Shown here piece after piece: positions 29,786 to 41,246 of a stretch of DNA of 43,623 bases. Below the pieces are notes generated by a model, which was not told where the DNA came from, did no database searches, and was given only the letters and a program-made list of their open reading frames with translations. Source of the stretch: Parcubacteria group bacterium GW2011_GWC2_42_12 (lineage in GTDB: Bacteria; Patescibacteriota; Patescibacteriia; Patescibacteriales; GWC2-42-12); NCBI GenBank assembly GCA_000997945.1, contig LCCP01000001.1, forward strand, positions 1-43,623, given 5' to 3'. The position numbers and the translations under genes were made by a program. Every line of letters begins with the position of its first letter. The first letter of the stretch is position 1.

Positions 29786-31120
29786 ATGAACGCAAAAGTA
29801 CTATTGGTCGGTAGCGGAGCCAGAGAGCATGCCCTCGCGGCAGCTCTGGCAAGATCAAAATCAAGACCAAGCATTTTCGCTTGGATGAAGCAACGCAACC
29901 CGGGTATCGCGGCCTTGGCGGACGAGGTAAGGGTCAACGACAACTATCACGATGTTATCGGGTTCGCCAGAGATTGCGAAGTTGGCCTGGCAATCATCGG
30001 TCCGGAAGGCCCGCTCCGCTACGGCCTGGCTGATGCCTTGACAATGTTAGGCATCCCCACGGTCGGACCAACGCAAAGACTGGCGCTGATTGAAACAGAA
30101 AAGTCTTATGCCAGAATATTGCTGGAAAGATACCGCATCTCCGGCAATCCAAAATTCATGGTCTTCACAACCATAAGCGGCGTCAGGAAATATATTGAAG
30201 AAAACGAGCCGGTGGTTCTAAAGCCGAACGGATTGACCGGCGGTAAGGGCGTGGTGGTTCAAGGCGAACATTTCTCCTCTATGACCGAAGCGCTGGCCAT
30301 CTGCCGGCAAATTCTGATCAAACACCAGGCCATGGTGATTGAGGAGAAGCTCCAAGGCGAGGAATTCTCTCTGCAATGTTTCTGTGACGGCACGACCATC
30401 ATTCCCTGCCCGCCGGTCCAAGATCATAAACGCCGGCTAGTCGGCGATCATGGATTGAACACTGGCAGTATGGGATCATACACCTCGGCCAACCACCTAC
30501 TGCCGTTTTTAAAGTATCGCGAACTGCAGCAAGCCACCGATATCGTGCGGCGAACCATCCAGGCCTTGCAACTGGAAACCGGCGAACCCTACCGAGGCAT
30601 AATCTACGGTGGATTCATGCTAACAGCCCAAGGCGTCAAACTGATTGAGTTCAACGCTCGTTTCGGCGATCCGGAAGCTATCAATGTTCTAGCGCTTCTG
30701 CGCACCGATTTTCTGGACATCTGCCGTAGAATCGCCTGTCGCGAGAAATACGGTGGGCTTAACCAATTGGACATCAGATTCAGAGGCCTGGCCACGGTAG
30801 TCAAATACGTAGTGCCGGTCAATTACGGTCTGCCCAAAGAACAATGGGTAGCGACAGTATCCGATCTCCTCCAGATCGGTGACCTGGGTAAAGCCGCCCT
30901 CTACTACTCTTCCGTACACAGCGATCAAGCCGGACTTCACCTTACCAAATCCCGCGCCGTGGCCGTTCTGGGCATGGCTCCTGAATTGAGCGAAGCGGAA
31001 GGTATCGCGGAACGAGCCGCCTGCGCCATTATCGGCGCCGTTGACCACCGGTCGGACATCGGTACGGCCGAACTAATCGCCAGAAGGGTGCAACACATGA
31101 AAGAATTGAGGAGGCAATAA
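29786..31120 (+). CDS. purD: Phosphoribosylamine-glycine ligase
   Basis: VLLVGSGAREHALAAAL; KPNGLTGGKGVVV; EFNARFGDPEA. Confidence 0.93.
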   Translation: MNAKVLLVGSGAREHALAAALARSKSRPSIFAWMKQRNPGIAALADEVRVNDNYHDVIGFARDCEVGLAIIGPEGPLRYGLADALTMLGIPTVGPTQRLALIETEKSYARILLERYRISGNPKFMVFTTISGVRKYIEENEPVVLKPNGLTGGKGVVVQGEHFSSMTEALAICRQILIKHQAMVIEEKLQGEEFSLQCFCDGTTIIPCPPVQDHKRRLVGDHGLNTGSMGSYTSANHLLPFLKYRELQQATDIVRRTIQALQLETGEPYRGIIYGGFMLTAQGVKLIEFNARFGDPEAINVLALLRTDFLDICRRIACREKYGGLNQLDIRFRGLATVVKYVVPVNYGLPKEQWVATVSDLLQIGDLGKAALYYSSVHSDQAGLHLTKSRAVAVLGMAPELSEAEGIAERAACAIIGAVDHRSDIGTAELIARRVQHMKELRRQ

Positions 31121-31140
31121 GCATCCCACGAAAAATTCAC

Positions 31141-31180
31141 GAGGGTTTCGCGCTACTTAGCCGAAACCCTCTCTTTTTTT
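31141..31180 (+). terminator. Terminator after purD
   Basis: GAGGGTTTCG...CGAAACCCTCTCTTTTTTT. Confidence 0.85.
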
Positions 31181-31337
31181 AAAAAATTTTCTTCTTGCCT
31201 TTTTCTTTAATTTAAGGTAATTTAGTGGTATGAACAAGGAGGACCGAGCCCGAAGAAGGCTTGGTCTTTTGGACATTTAACAACCCCGATAACGGGGATA
31301 ACAAACACCACACAAATTAAAGAACAGGAGCAAGACT

Positions 31338-32639
31338 ATGATAAAACGCTACAGCACCCTGGAAATGACCAAAACCTGGTCAGAGGAAAGCAAGTACGCC
31401 GCCTGGTTGCAAGTTGAGCTGGCGGTTTTACTTGCTAAAGTGGCAATGGGCATAATTCCCCGGGAGATCTATGACCGAATTGCCGAGCAAGCCAAATTCT
31501 CCGTGGATAGGATCCACGAGATTGACGAAGAGATCCATCATGACTTACTGGCCTTTGTTCAAAGCGTGCAGGAGAGTCTGGATCCTGATTTGCGGCGCTA
31601 TTTCCACGCTGACCTAACCAGCTATGACACGGAAGAACCGGCCACTTCGCTTTTGATGATTAAAGCGATTGACTGCGCGCTGGAGTCTCTGCGAGCGCTA
31701 GCGGCGCAGATGTTGGAAATCGCCAAACAACATCAAGGCCTAATCAGGATTGAAAGCACGCATGGACAACATGCCGAACCGTCAACTCTGGGACTGGTGT
31801 TTCTCTGGTGGCATGATCGCCTAGCTGGCCAGGTAGAATTCATCAACCTGGCCAGAGAGCAGATGCTCTATACCAAAATCAGCGGAGCGGTCGGCACTTA
31901 TGCCGGCAAACTTTCGCCTGAGTTGGAAGAAAAAGCTCTGTTATCGCTCGGCCTGAAGCCGGCCAAAATCACCGGACAGATTATTCTGCGCGACCGCCAT
32001 GCTCATGTCATGACTGCCCTGGCGGTCCTGGCTGGAGTTATGGAAAACATCTCCCTGAACATCAGATTGCTCGGCCAAACGCAAATCTGTGAAGTCCAAG
32101 AGCCGTTTGGCGAGAAACAAATGGGTTCGTCGCGCATGCCACACAAGAAGAATACCATCTTAACGGAAAATCTCTGCGGTCTGGCCAGGGTGGTCAGACA
32201 TAACGCCGGCATCGCTTTGGAAAACATCCCAACCTGGGGCGGCCGAGATATCTCCCAATCCAGCGCCGAAAGAATTATTTTCGCCGATTCGTTCCAGCTG
32301 GCGCATTTCATGCTGAAACGATTGGCGAAAATTATGGCCGGATTGGTCATCAATAAAAAAAACATCGAGAGAAACCTGAAATTCACCCGTGGCATTATTT
32401 TTTCACCGGATGTCAAAGAAGCTCTAATGGCCAAGGGTATGAGCCCGCTAATCGCTTACCGCACCGCTCAAGAAGCGGCGTTTGCGGCCATGGATCGCGG
32501 CGCTAATTACATTGATGTGCTGTCAGAAGATCCGGAGGTAACGAGTATTTTACCTCAGGCCGACCTGGCAGGCATCTTTTCTTACGACAACAAACTACGA
32601 CATGTCGGAGACATCTTCGCCAGATTCCAAACCTCCTAA
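31338..32639 (+). CDS. purB: Adenylosuccinate lyase
   Basis: EIDEEIHHDLLAFV; signature GSSRMPHKKNTI. Confidence 0.93.
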   Translation: MIKRYSTLEMTKTWSEESKYAAWLQVELAVLLAKVAMGIIPREIYDRIAEQAKFSVDRIHEIDEEIHHDLLAFVQSVQESLDPDLRRYFHADLTSYDTEEPATSLLMIKAIDCALESLRALAAQMLEIAKQHQGLIRIESTHGQHAEPSTLGLVFLWWHDRLAGQVEFINLAREQMLYTKISGAVGTYAGKLSPELEEKALLSLGLKPAKITGQIILRDRHAHVMTALAVLAGVMENISLNIRLLGQTQICEVQEPFGEKQMGSSRMPHKKNTILTENLCGLARVVRHNAGIALENIPTWGGRDISQSSAERIIFADSFQLAHFMLKRLAKIMAGLVINKKNIERNLKFTRGIIFSPDVKEALMAKGMSPLIAYRTAQEAAFAAMDRGANYIDVLSEDPEVTSILPQADLAGIFSYDNKLRHVGDIFARFQTS

Positions 32640-32681
32640 ACCAATCAACAATATCCATCAACGAAAGAAAGACAACACAAC

Positions 32682-33587
32682 ATGCAGACAAACGAAATAA
32701 TGCTCCAATGCGACTTCCCATCGCTTACCAGACTAAGTAGTGGCAAGGTCAGAGAAATGTTCGACCTCGGCGACAGAGTACTCATGGTTGCCACCGACCG
32801 CATCTCGGCCTTTAATGTCATCATGTCTCAAGGTATCACCGACAAGGGCCAGATCTTGACCATCATGTCGGCGCTCTGGCTCAACCTGCTAAGCAGACGG
32901 GCCGGAATCATCGCCGACCACCTCATCACCTGCGACCCAGATGAATATCCGGCAGTCTGCCGGCCTTACGCCGAGGCATTGAGAGACCGCAGTATGCTGG
33001 TCTGGAAGGCCGAACCCTTGCTCGTGGAATGCGTGGTTCGCGGCTACTTGGCCGGCTCGGGCTGGAAGGAATACCGAGAGACAGGCGCGGTTTGTGGAAT
33101 TCGGTTACCACCCGGACTAAAGGAATCGGCCGAACTGCCGGAGCCGATCTTCACGCCGGCGACCAAGGCCGAAACCGGCCATGACCTGAACATCACCTTC
33201 GCCGAGATGGTGACTATCGTTGGCGAGAGATTGGCGGTAACTATGAGAGGCGCCAGTCTGGCTCTCTACAAAGCAGCGCAATTATACGCCAGAAGAGCCG
33301 GCATCATTATCGCCGATACCAAATTCGAGTTCGGCCTGCGCAATGGACAGCTCATACTGATTGACGAAGTCTTAACCCCGGACTCGTCCCGCTTCTGGCC
33401 AGCCGACCAATACGCGCCCGGTAAGAGCCAACCCAGCTTCGACAAGCAGTTCCTGCGGGACTATCTTGAAACCCTGGATTGGAACAAACAACCGCCGGCG
33501 TCGGACCTACCGCAGGAGGTTATCGAGCAAACTGCTCGAAAGTACCGTGAAGCGCTCCGGAGTCTAACCGGGGTGCTAACCGAATAA
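32682..33587 (+). CDS. purC: SAICAR synthase
   Basis: GKVREMFDLGDRVLMVATDRISAFNVIM; VRGYLAGSGWKEY; IADTKFEFG. Confidence 0.95.
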   Translation: MQTNEIMLQCDFPSLTRLSSGKVREMFDLGDRVLMVATDRISAFNVIMSQGITDKGQILTIMSALWLNLLSRRAGIIADHLITCDPDEYPAVCRPYAEALRDRSMLVWKAEPLLVECVVRGYLAGSGWKEYRETGAVCGIRLPPGLKESAELPEPIFTPATKAETGHDLNITFAEMVTIVGERLAVTMRGASLALYKAAQLYARRAGIIIADTKFEFGLRNGQLILIDEVLTPDSSRFWPADQYAPGKSQPSFDKQFLRDYLETLDWNKQPPASDLPQEVIEQTARKYREALRSLTGVLTE

Positions 33588-33609
33588 GAGAGGGCAACAA
33601 AAACAACAA

Positions 33610-33648
33610 AGGACACGGCTTCAAACGAAGTTCGTGTCCTCTTTTTTA
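33610..33648 (+). terminator. Terminator after purC
   Basis: AGGACACG...CGTGTCCTCTTTTTT. Confidence 0.8.
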
Positions 33649-33663
33649 AAAAAATAATCTAAC

Positions 33664-33857
33664 TGTCATTGCGAGAAGTGAGTGCAACGAAGTGGAACGA
33701 ACGACGAAGCAATCTCGCATATGACTATACCACATTAAATTCTGCCATTATTATATTATGACTATTTTTTGCCGTTCGTGAGATTGTCATGGCTACGCCA
33801 GATCTCGCGTAGCGACGACCGCGCTTCCCCGCAGATGCTGGGTCGCTCGCAATGACA
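33664..33857. mobile_element. MITE/REP-like element with internal 23-bp insert
   Basis: TGTCATTGCGAG...CTCGCAATGACA ends; contains TCATGGCTACGCCAGATCTCGCG (33787-33809). Confidence 0.78.
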
Positions 33858-33866
33858 AGCGGCATT

Positions 33867-36083
33867 TTACTTACTTAACTCTTTTATTTTCTTCTCCACC
33901 TCCTGATTCCCCTGATCTAATTCCAAAACTTGCTGATAATATTTTAATGCTTCCTTAGTATCGCCTTTGGCTTCATAAGCCACGGCCAAACTGTATAAAC
34001 TATTGGCCTGCCGCGGAGCCATGCTTAAGACTAATTTAAATCTATCTATGGCTTTATCAATCTCGCCATGATTATAATAATATCTGCCTAGCTCGTAATA
34101 AACTTCCTCATCATAAACCTGGCTGGCCAGTTCATTTAATAAAACCAAGGCCTGGTTGTCTTTCTTGCCGCTTAAATAGATCTTGACTAAACCAAACTTA
34201 GCTTCATAATAATCGGCTTTAAGCTCCAGGGCTTTATTAAAATATTTTTCCGCGTTAACTAAATCATTAAAATTTAAATATTGCTTGGCCAGCTCGGTAG
34301 CTAAGACCGGATTAGTCGGTTCCAGATCCAGGGCGCCGCTAAAATATCTTGCCGCCCAGGGTTCACTGCCGATGGTTAATGGTTTAATGTCGCGATAAAT
34401 CATAGCCAGAGTTTCTTTCGGTAAAACCGAATTCGGCGCTAAAGCCAAGGCCGACCGGGCCATGCCGATAGCCCGGGTAATGCTATCTTGAATTTTAACA
34501 TTATCTATTTGCCCGGAGGGTTTCAGAGCCTCGGTTCTGGCCTGATTTAGATAAAGTTTAGCCAAACTTAGCCGGTAATTATAGCGATAGGGATTTAATC
34601 TTATCGCCGTCATTAAACTAGTTTCGCTATCCGATCCGCGCGCGGCGATTAGGTCGGCCGCAAAAAATTTAACTTCAAAAGCCAAGAGCGTAAAAATACC
34701 GGCGCTTAAAATAAATAAAATTAAAATAAACAACCTATAAAATAAAACTGTCTGATGTAAATCTATAATTTTTTCTTTAAACAGGGGTTGATGGCTGCTT
34801 TGCCAAAAAGCCATGATCAAACCGAGCGTAAACCAAAAAGTAAAATTTAAAACCGTATTGGTTAAAAAGAAAAGCTGAGAAAAAAACAGCAAAATGAAAA
34901 TGGTGAATAAAATAACCATTAAATTATAATTTTCATCCGCCGCCGCTCCTTCTGCCTGCCGCTTGGCTAAATATTTTTTAATTAAAACAATATTTAGATA
35001 AAAAACTAAACAAATTACTAAAAAATATGCTAAGAAAGTCAGTAGTCCGGCCGTGGCTAGCATTTCCAAAATATGCGAACGGCTCTTATCAAATCTGATC
35101 TGCCAAAAAGCGCTGGAGTTGAATTCGGCCGGTCGGAAAAGCGAAAAGTCCTCGGCAAATGTGCCCGGACCGCTGCCTAGGGCCGGATATTTTTCAAAGG
35201 TTTCCTTAGTGATAATCCAGGATTGACCATACCCCAACAGAGCTTCTTTAGGCAGTTCTCGCCCTAGAATCGGCTTGGCCAAATTTATGCCAGGCAGGGC
35301 GAGCATTAAAACAGCCATGAATATTACAACGGCCGGAATTAATAAATAGTAATTTAATATTTTTTTAAAACTAAGCCCGGCCGCGAGCCAGCGGAAAATA
35401 ATTATTAGACCGGCTCCTAGAAGCAGCGAAACCCAACTTAAGGAAAAATCGATCAAAGTTAAAATAATTAAAAACATTACCAGACTAACGCTAAAAACAA
35501 TCTGGTCAAACTTCCTTAAACCGCCATTAAGCAAGAAGCCAGCCGCAGCCACAGACATAATGGACAACAAAACCGCCAAACTAAAAAGCGAGGCGCTGGC
35601 CGCTCCCAACCAACCTAACCTGGCCGCGAGCGACCAACAGGCGACGATCAAGGAAGAATAAAGCAACAATCTCAACAAACCAATAATTTTTTTAGCGCTA
35701 TCCGCCGCCCCGGTATTAATTATCAAAAAATAAAATATTACCAGACTTAATAACCCGAGCCAACTATCGGAAAATCTGCCAACCTGGCCGAAAAAGGACG
35801 AAAATCTATCCAGCCCAAAAACGGCGGCCGCAGCGGTCAGCAATAAAAAAAGCCCAACCGGTAAATTCAAGAGGTTAATTTTAATCTTAGCTTGCCCCGC
35901 CGCCGCGACTTTACAAAACCATAATAAGAGGGCCAACGGCGCGAGGAGCCAAAGCAAAAACTGCTTGTTAAATTCAAAATGTTCGCTGGTCCAAGGCAAA
36001 AAAAATAAAGGCAGGAGAAAGATAGTGCCCTTGATGATTATATTTATAATTTTTTCTAATTTAACGGCAATAGTATCTGACAT
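33867..36083 (-). CDS. O-antigen ligase/polymerase-like membrane protein with C-terminal TPRs
   Basis: Multiple TM segments; GQSWIITKETFEKYPALGSGPGTF; TPR repeats at C-terminus. Confidence 0.8.
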   Translation of the reverse strand: MSDTIAVKLEKIINIIIKGTIFLLPLFFLPWTSEHFEFNKQFLLWLLAPLALLLWFCKVAAAGQAKIKINLLNLPVGLFLLLTAAAAVFGLDRFSSFFGQVGRFSDSWLGLLSLVIFYFLIINTGAADSAKKIIGLLRLLLYSSLIVACWSLAARLGWLGAASASLFSLAVLLSIMSVAAAGFLLNGGLRKFDQIVFSVSLVMFLIILTLIDFSLSWVSLLLGAGLIIIFRWLAAGLSFKKILNYYLLIPAVVIFMAVLMLALPGINLAKPILGRELPKEALLGYGQSWIITKETFEKYPALGSGPGTFAEDFSLFRPAEFNSSAFWQIRFDKSRSHILEMLATAGLLTFLAYFLVICLVFYLNIVLIKKYLAKRQAEGAAADENYNLMVILFTIFILLFFSQLFFLTNTVLNFTFWFTLGLIMAFWQSSHQPLFKEKIIDLHQTVLFYRLFILILFILSAGIFTLLAFEVKFFAADLIAARGSDSETSLMTAIRLNPYRYNYRLSLAKLYLNQARTEALKPSGQIDNVKIQDSITRAIGMARSALALAPNSVLPKETLAMIYRDIKPLTIGSEPWAARYFSGALDLEPTNPVLATELAKQYLNFNDLVNAEKYFNKALELKADYYEAKFGLVKIYLSGKKDNQALVLLNELASQVYDEEVYYELGRYYYNHGEIDKAIDRFKLVLSMAPRQANSLYSLAVAYEAKGDTKEALKYYQQVLELDQGNQEVEKKIKELSK

Positions 36084-36089
36084 GGCTTA

Positions 36090-36205
36090 ATTTTCAATTT
36101 CTAATTTCTAATTTCTAAACAATGATTTAATTTCTCAATTTTTTAATTGAAAATTTTAGCATTGAAAATTGTTTGAAAATTGAAAATTGAAAATTGAAAA
36201 TTTTT
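36090..36205. repeat. Degenerate TTGAAAATTGAAAATTG hairpin repeat
   Basis: Tandem AATTTCTAATTTCTAATTTC opposite GAAAATTGAAAATTGAAAATT. Confidence 0.65.
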
Positions 36206-37267
36206 TCAGGCTTCTTCCGCCATTGCCTTCCTCCCACCCTCTTTGCTGTCAAAAATGTCTTTAATAAAAACGGCTACGGCCGTGGTAACGGGTATGGAAA
36301 GAACCGCGCCGACTACGCCGGCTAATTTAAAGCCGGCCAGCAATACCAAAATGCTGATAAGCGGATTTAAGCCCACGGCTTTTTCCATTATTTTCGGATA
36401 AAGAAAATTAACCTCAATAAAATGAATAATATAAAATAAAATTGCGGCAAAAACCGCTAATAACGGCGTTTGAGTAAAAGCGATAAAGACCGCCGGGATT
36501 GAACCTAGAACCGCTCCCATATAAGGCACAAAAGAAAATAAACCGACCATAATCGCTAAAATCAGAGCATAGTTTATCCCCAAAATTACCAGTCCAAGAT
36601 ATGTCATAATGGTCATAGTTAAGCCCAAAACCAGCTGGCCGTTTAACCAATGGCCCATTTTTACCTGCATCCGGTTAATTAACTGCATCATATAGGGCTG
36701 ATGCTTGGCCGGAGCGATTGACCAGATTAATTTCTTGATAGCGCTTTCTTCCACTACCATGTAAAAAGTCAAAACCAAAATTAAAACAAAGGAAAAGATT
36801 CCGCCAAAAATATTAGCCACCGTCAAAAATATTCCCGAAGCCGTGGTGGTTAAATAATCGGAAATAAAATCCAAAGACCCTTGAAATTTATCTGACAAAC
36901 CATATTTTAAGGAATAGTCTTTTAAATCGCTAAATTTCGCGTAGACGGATTCAGAATAACTGGGAAAGTTATTTGCCAGATCATTAACTTCTCTAATGAC
37001 TATCGGGATGGCCAAATATAAAATTAGAATCAAAACTGCCAAAGCGGCCGCGTATAAAACCAGTACGCTAACCGAGCGGGGTATTTTCTTTTTCTTAAGC
37101 CAGTCCACCCAAGGGTCTAGAGCGCTGGAAAAAACCAGGGCCACGAAGAAGAGAATCAAAATATCGCTGATTAAATATAAAAAATAAAGCAAAATAAAAA
37201 TCGCGATAGTCTTAAAAATCGTGGCGCTGGTGATATTTATATTGATAGGGCGTTGATTGAACTCCAT
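36206..37267 (-). CDS. AI-2E family transporter/permease
   Basis: LFFVALVFSSALDPWVDWLKKKKIPRS; GLFSFVPYMGAVLGSIPAVFIA. Confidence 0.85.
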   Translation of the reverse strand: MEFNQRPININITSATIFKTIAIFILLYFLYLISDILILFFVALVFSSALDPWVDWLKKKKIPRSVSVLVLYAAALAVLILILYLAIPIVIREVNDLANNFPSYSESVYAKFSDLKDYSLKYGLSDKFQGSLDFISDYLTTTASGIFLTVANIFGGIFSFVLILVLTFYMVVEESAIKKLIWSIAPAKHQPYMMQLINRMQVKMGHWLNGQLVLGLTMTIMTYLGLVILGINYALILAIMVGLFSFVPYMGAVLGSIPAVFIAFTQTPLLAVFAAILFYIIHFIEVNFLYPKIMEKAVGLNPLISILVLLAGFKLAGVVGAVLSIPVTTAVAVFIKDIFDSKEGGRKAMAEEA

Positions 37268-37384
37268 AATTTTCGCCTTGCCCCCTTTAACAAAGGGGCC
37301 CGCCTGCCACTGCGAGGCACGAGCGGGCAGGGTTAGGGGGATTTATACATTTTCATTTTACCATAAAATAAGCATTGGGCAAAA

Positions 37385-37446
37385 TAAAAAAAGCGCCTGG
37401 CGGATTAACTCGTATGTTCTCACCACGAATTATCCCGTCAGGACGC
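37385..37446 (-). terminator. Terminator of the 37455-38528 gene
   Basis: Minus strand AGCGTCCTGACGG...CCGCCAGGCGCTTTTTTTA. Confidence 0.75.
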
Positions 37447-37454
37447 TGTGTTGG

Positions 37455-38528
37455 TTAGGCCAACAAGCGCGCCGCTATGGCACGCACATGTTGCGCGCCC
37501 GTTTCGGGCATCTGAGCGATAAGCTCTGCCGCCGTCTTTTGCGGGAGGGGCATCATCCCGGATTGAATTCCGGACTGGCAACCGCCTGCCAAGCTCCGTC
37601 GCGCCAAGATCAGCAGAGCCGTAGCCCTAAGCTCGTTGGTTTGTTCAGTGTCGTTAGCGACACCGGTCAGAGCCGCCTCGGCCTCCTGATTATCATCACT
37701 GTCCAGATATGCCGCACGAACGAAGCGCGCGCCCGGTTGCCAGGCCTGGCCCAGCTTTTCGGATGCGGCCAAAGCCATGGCCACCCAAACATCCAAGGCA
37801 GGATGATTCCACCGATTGAGCCAAACGAGGGCTTCAATCATGTGAATAGACACATTGCCCTGACCCCAGCTCACTTCCAGCGGAGTGCCGCGCACGGCTT
37901 CAACCAGCGGATTAAATCTTTGCTCCAAAGCAGTAAAAGCCGTGCCCATCGCGGCCTGATCGCCATCAACCATGGCTTGCTTGAGCAGGTACACCCGCTC
38001 GAGAAAATAACCGATGGACTCACCCGGCTTGTCGCCGTTGACTTGGGCGATTTCGGCCGACTGCCCTTGCAGTTTGGCGCCCTCGGCGAACATCTCATAA
38101 GCGTCATAGAAGACGCCTTGATGGTAAGCGAAGAGCGATCGGCATCGCTCCTTGCGCGAACCGGCCGGCAATGAACTGATGTTTGCCTCCAGCTCTGCGA
38201 TGACCGCGGACAATTTGCTCTTGCGCTTGGAGCTCACGGGCAGAAGCCGTTCGCCTCGGAAGATAGCGAGTCGAAGCAACGCGATAATCTCCGAGGATTC
38301 TCCGCCACTGGCTCGGTATTGGGCCAACGCCAGTTCAACAATCTCGGCATAAGCGGCCGGATCATTTTCTTGACCCACCACGAAGGCGTCAAGGTCCTGC
38401 AGAAGCTGATCTGCGCGCCACCCGGCACGCAAATTCTTTGAGTCAGATTCGGTCGGGTCTACCCTGGATCGGCAAACTACAAAGTCAGCCAAGAGTTCAA
38501 TGTCAAATCTACTGAATGTTCTTTTCAT
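37455..38528 (-). CDS. Hypothetical soluble helical protein
   Basis: 357 aa, Ala/Leu-rich, own terminator; preferred over the overlapping + ORF. Confidence 0.7.
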   Translation of the reverse strand: MKRTFSRFDIELLADFVVCRSRVDPTESDSKNLRAGWRADQLLQDLDAFVVGQENDPAAYAEIVELALAQYRASGGESSEIIALLRLAIFRGERLLPVSSKRKSKLSAVIAELEANISSLPAGSRKERCRSLFAYHQGVFYDAYEMFAEGAKLQGQSAEIAQVNGDKPGESIGYFLERVYLLKQAMVDGDQAAMGTAFTALEQRFNPLVEAVRGTPLEVSWGQGNVSIHMIEALVWLNRWNHPALDVWVAMALAASEKLGQAWQPGARFVRAAYLDSDDNQEAEAALTGVANDTEQTNELRATALLILARRSLAGGCQSGIQSGMMPLPQKTAAELIAQMPETGAQHVRAIAARLLA

Positions 38529-38730
38529 TTGTTTTCCTTAATGGGTTTTTGGTTGGTTGTTGTTCCGCCAGCTGGCGGATTGGCGCTTTGGTTAAACTGA
38601 ACGCCAAATTCATGAAAATAACTAATTATTCGCATAAAATTGGCGTTCAATTAAAACACTATAAAAAGAGCGAATTGATTTATTACCATAGCATATTTTT
38701 TAATTCCTGTCCAGCATAAAAAATTTGACA

Positions 38731-38761
38731 ATAAAAAGACGCGGGAATCACCCCGCGCCTT
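38731..38761 (-). terminator. Terminator after groL
   Basis: Minus strand GGCGCGGGGTGATTCCCGCGTCTTTTTAT. Confidence 0.75.
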
Positions 38762-38809
38762 CTTCTTATTGTATTTTCCAAATTCGAAATTCTAAATTCC
38801 AAATTCCAC

Positions 38810-40528
<1,719 letters not shown>

Positions 40529-40673
40529 TTATACATAAATTGCCATCAACATTCGCACAAGACCTCGCAATAAAATTTATTAATTTTACATTTTCAACTG
40601 TCACGCCCAGTGAAATTCGCTTTGCGACTATTTCACGGGGTCAATTTTACATTTTGATTTTTGCATTTTCAAT

Positions 40674-40985
40674 TTACTCAAGTATCCCTAAGATATCACT
40701 TTCGCTAATTATTAAATATTCCACGCCGTCAACTTTTATTTCGTCCGGCGAGTATTTTTTGAACATTACTTTATCCCCGACCTTAACAGACATTTTAGAC
40801 GACTGGCCATTATCTAAAAGCTTGCCCGTGCCCACGGCTACGACTTCGCCTTTTTCCGGCTTTTCTTTGTCTATGGTATCAGGCAAAACAATGCCCGATT
40901 TAGTGATCTCGTCTTCCGTTATTGGTTTAACAATAACATGATCGCCTAATGGTTTTAGTTTCATATTGTTAGTATCATAACTCAT
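40674..40985 (-). CDS. groES: Co-chaperonin GroES
   Basis: KPLGDHVIVKPITEDEITKSGIVLPDT; KVGDKVMFKKYSPDEIKVDGVEYLII. Confidence 0.95.
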   Translation of the reverse strand: MSYDTNNMKLKPLGDHVIVKPITEDEITKSGIVLPDTIDKEKPEKGEVVAVGTGKLLDNGQSSKMSVKVGDKVMFKKYSPDEIKVDGVEYLIISESDILGILE

Positions 40986-41008
40986 AGCGCATAATTCATA
41001 ACTCGATT

Positions 41009-41055
41009 TGTCATTGCGAGGAGCCCGTAATCGGGCAACGAAGCAATCTCACGAA
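41009..41055. repeat. Half-copy of TCATTGCGAGGAG repeat
   Basis: TGTCATTGCGAGGAGCCCGTAATCGGGCAACGAAGCAATCTCACG. Confidence 0.75.
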
Positions 41056-41101
41056 TAATTATTACGCGCTCAAGTTTTATTAATTATTAATGCTTTACCT
41101 T

Positions 41102-41128
41102 TTAGCACTTAGGCACTTAGAGTGCTAA
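41102..41128 (-). promoter_or_regulatory. CIRCE element (HrcA operator) upstream of groES-groL
   Basis: TTAGCACTT-N9-GAGTGCTAA, one mismatch from consensus TTAGCACTC-N9-GAGTGCTAA. Confidence 0.92.
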
Positions 41129-41193
41129 CTATTATAGTATTTTAGCTATCATTAAAGCGCTTGTCAAGTATCTATAATTTTGGCTTATTTTAA

Positions 41194-41226
41194 ATAAAAA
41201 AATCCGTCAGCCCTGGGCCGACGGAA
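41194..41226 (-). terminator. Terminator after the carbonic anhydrase-like gene
   Basis: Minus strand CCGTCGGCCCAGGGCTGACGGATTTTTTTA. Confidence 0.8.
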
Positions 41227-41246
41227 ATGATGAGACAAAAACCAAG

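Noticed and set aside
37257-38174. Plus-strand 305-aa ORF
   Set aside because: Overlaps the longer minus ORF 37455-38528, crosses its terminator hairpin, and has low-complexity, non-protein-like composition.
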